NCBI GenBank assembly: GCA_964601355.1
Contig: CAZRNB010000075.1
Span: 1-14,779 of the forward strand
Direction: 5' to 3'
DNA length: 14,779 bases
Source: CAZRNB01 sp964601355
GTDB lineage: Bacteria > Planctomycetota > Phycisphaerae > Sedimentisphaerales > Anaerobacaceae
Below are positions 14,769-14,779 of the stretch, in pieces (within the stretch, counting starts at the first letter, position 1; every line of letters starts with the position of its first letter). A program made the position numbers and the translations under genes. Under the pieces are notes generated by a model. That model worked only from the letters and a program-made list of their open reading frames with translations. It did not search any database and was not told the DNA's origin.

Positions 14769-14779
14769 TTGAGGCCTAG
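14726..14779 (-). pseudogene. Possible C-terminal fragment of a tyrosine recombinase (runs off the window)
   Basis: On the minus strand, from the right window edge, the frame reads LGLNHIRVHDWRQPFM before entering the RhuM sequence. This resembles the HxxR block of tyrosine integrases, commonly written as a run like RVHDLRHTF, here with RQP in place of RHT. Only about 16 residues are available, so the match could be chance. If real, an integrase fragment is joined tail-in to the broken RhuM gene near 14724-14732. Confidence 0.3.

Overview
This window looks like a chromosomal segment from a bacterium of the PVC group, most likely a Planctomycetota (Phycisphaerae-like) lineage. That placement is inference. 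It rests on a cytidylate kinase-acyltransferase fusion, a 2007-residue secreted mosaic protein (RCC1 repeats, FlgD-like Ig, NHL-type propeller, CBM9-like, PA14 and cadherin-like parts), a divergent URO-D superfamily protein, and intergenic spacers full of short degenerate repeats. There is no rRNA, tRNA or CRISPR array.

Layout. (1) Positions 1-3031 are leftward: a GAF + SpoIIE/PP2C-type phosphatase followed after 61 bases by a Cmk-PlsC fusion, probably one transcript. A pair of inverted REP-like palindromes lies beyond its 3' end. (2) A 274-base divergent spacer holds a good leftward promoter, a weaker rightward one and a perfect 10-bp inverted repeat touching both -35 regions. (3) Acylphosphatase reads rightward. 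(4) A promoter and strong ribosome binding site then precede the giant exported protein (3705-9728). (5) A URO-D superfamily protein follows with its own candidate promoter.

(6) From about 11.2 kb the window becomes an accessory, defence-type region, and by eye the genes from 11.4 kb on are richer in A+T than those to the left. It holds an MNT nucleotidyltransferase/HEPN pair bracketed by imperfect direct repeats, then a 337-base spacer with a possible structured RNA, then a 516-residue protein with the architecture of the anti-phage dCTP/dCMP deaminases (DcdV/AvcD): an NTPase-like N-terminus and a zinc deaminase C-terminus. A 61-residue protein is translationally coupled to it by an ATGA overlap. 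The window ends in a RhuM-family gene cut off in its conserved core, with a possible opposite-strand tyrosine recombinase fragment at the break.

The best candidate for a little-described system is the deaminase unit: strong promoter, deaminase, coupled 61-residue protein, and perhaps an upstream RNA like the AvcI RNA that restrains AvcD in Vibrio. Its parts are readable from the sequence; the functional links between them are inference.
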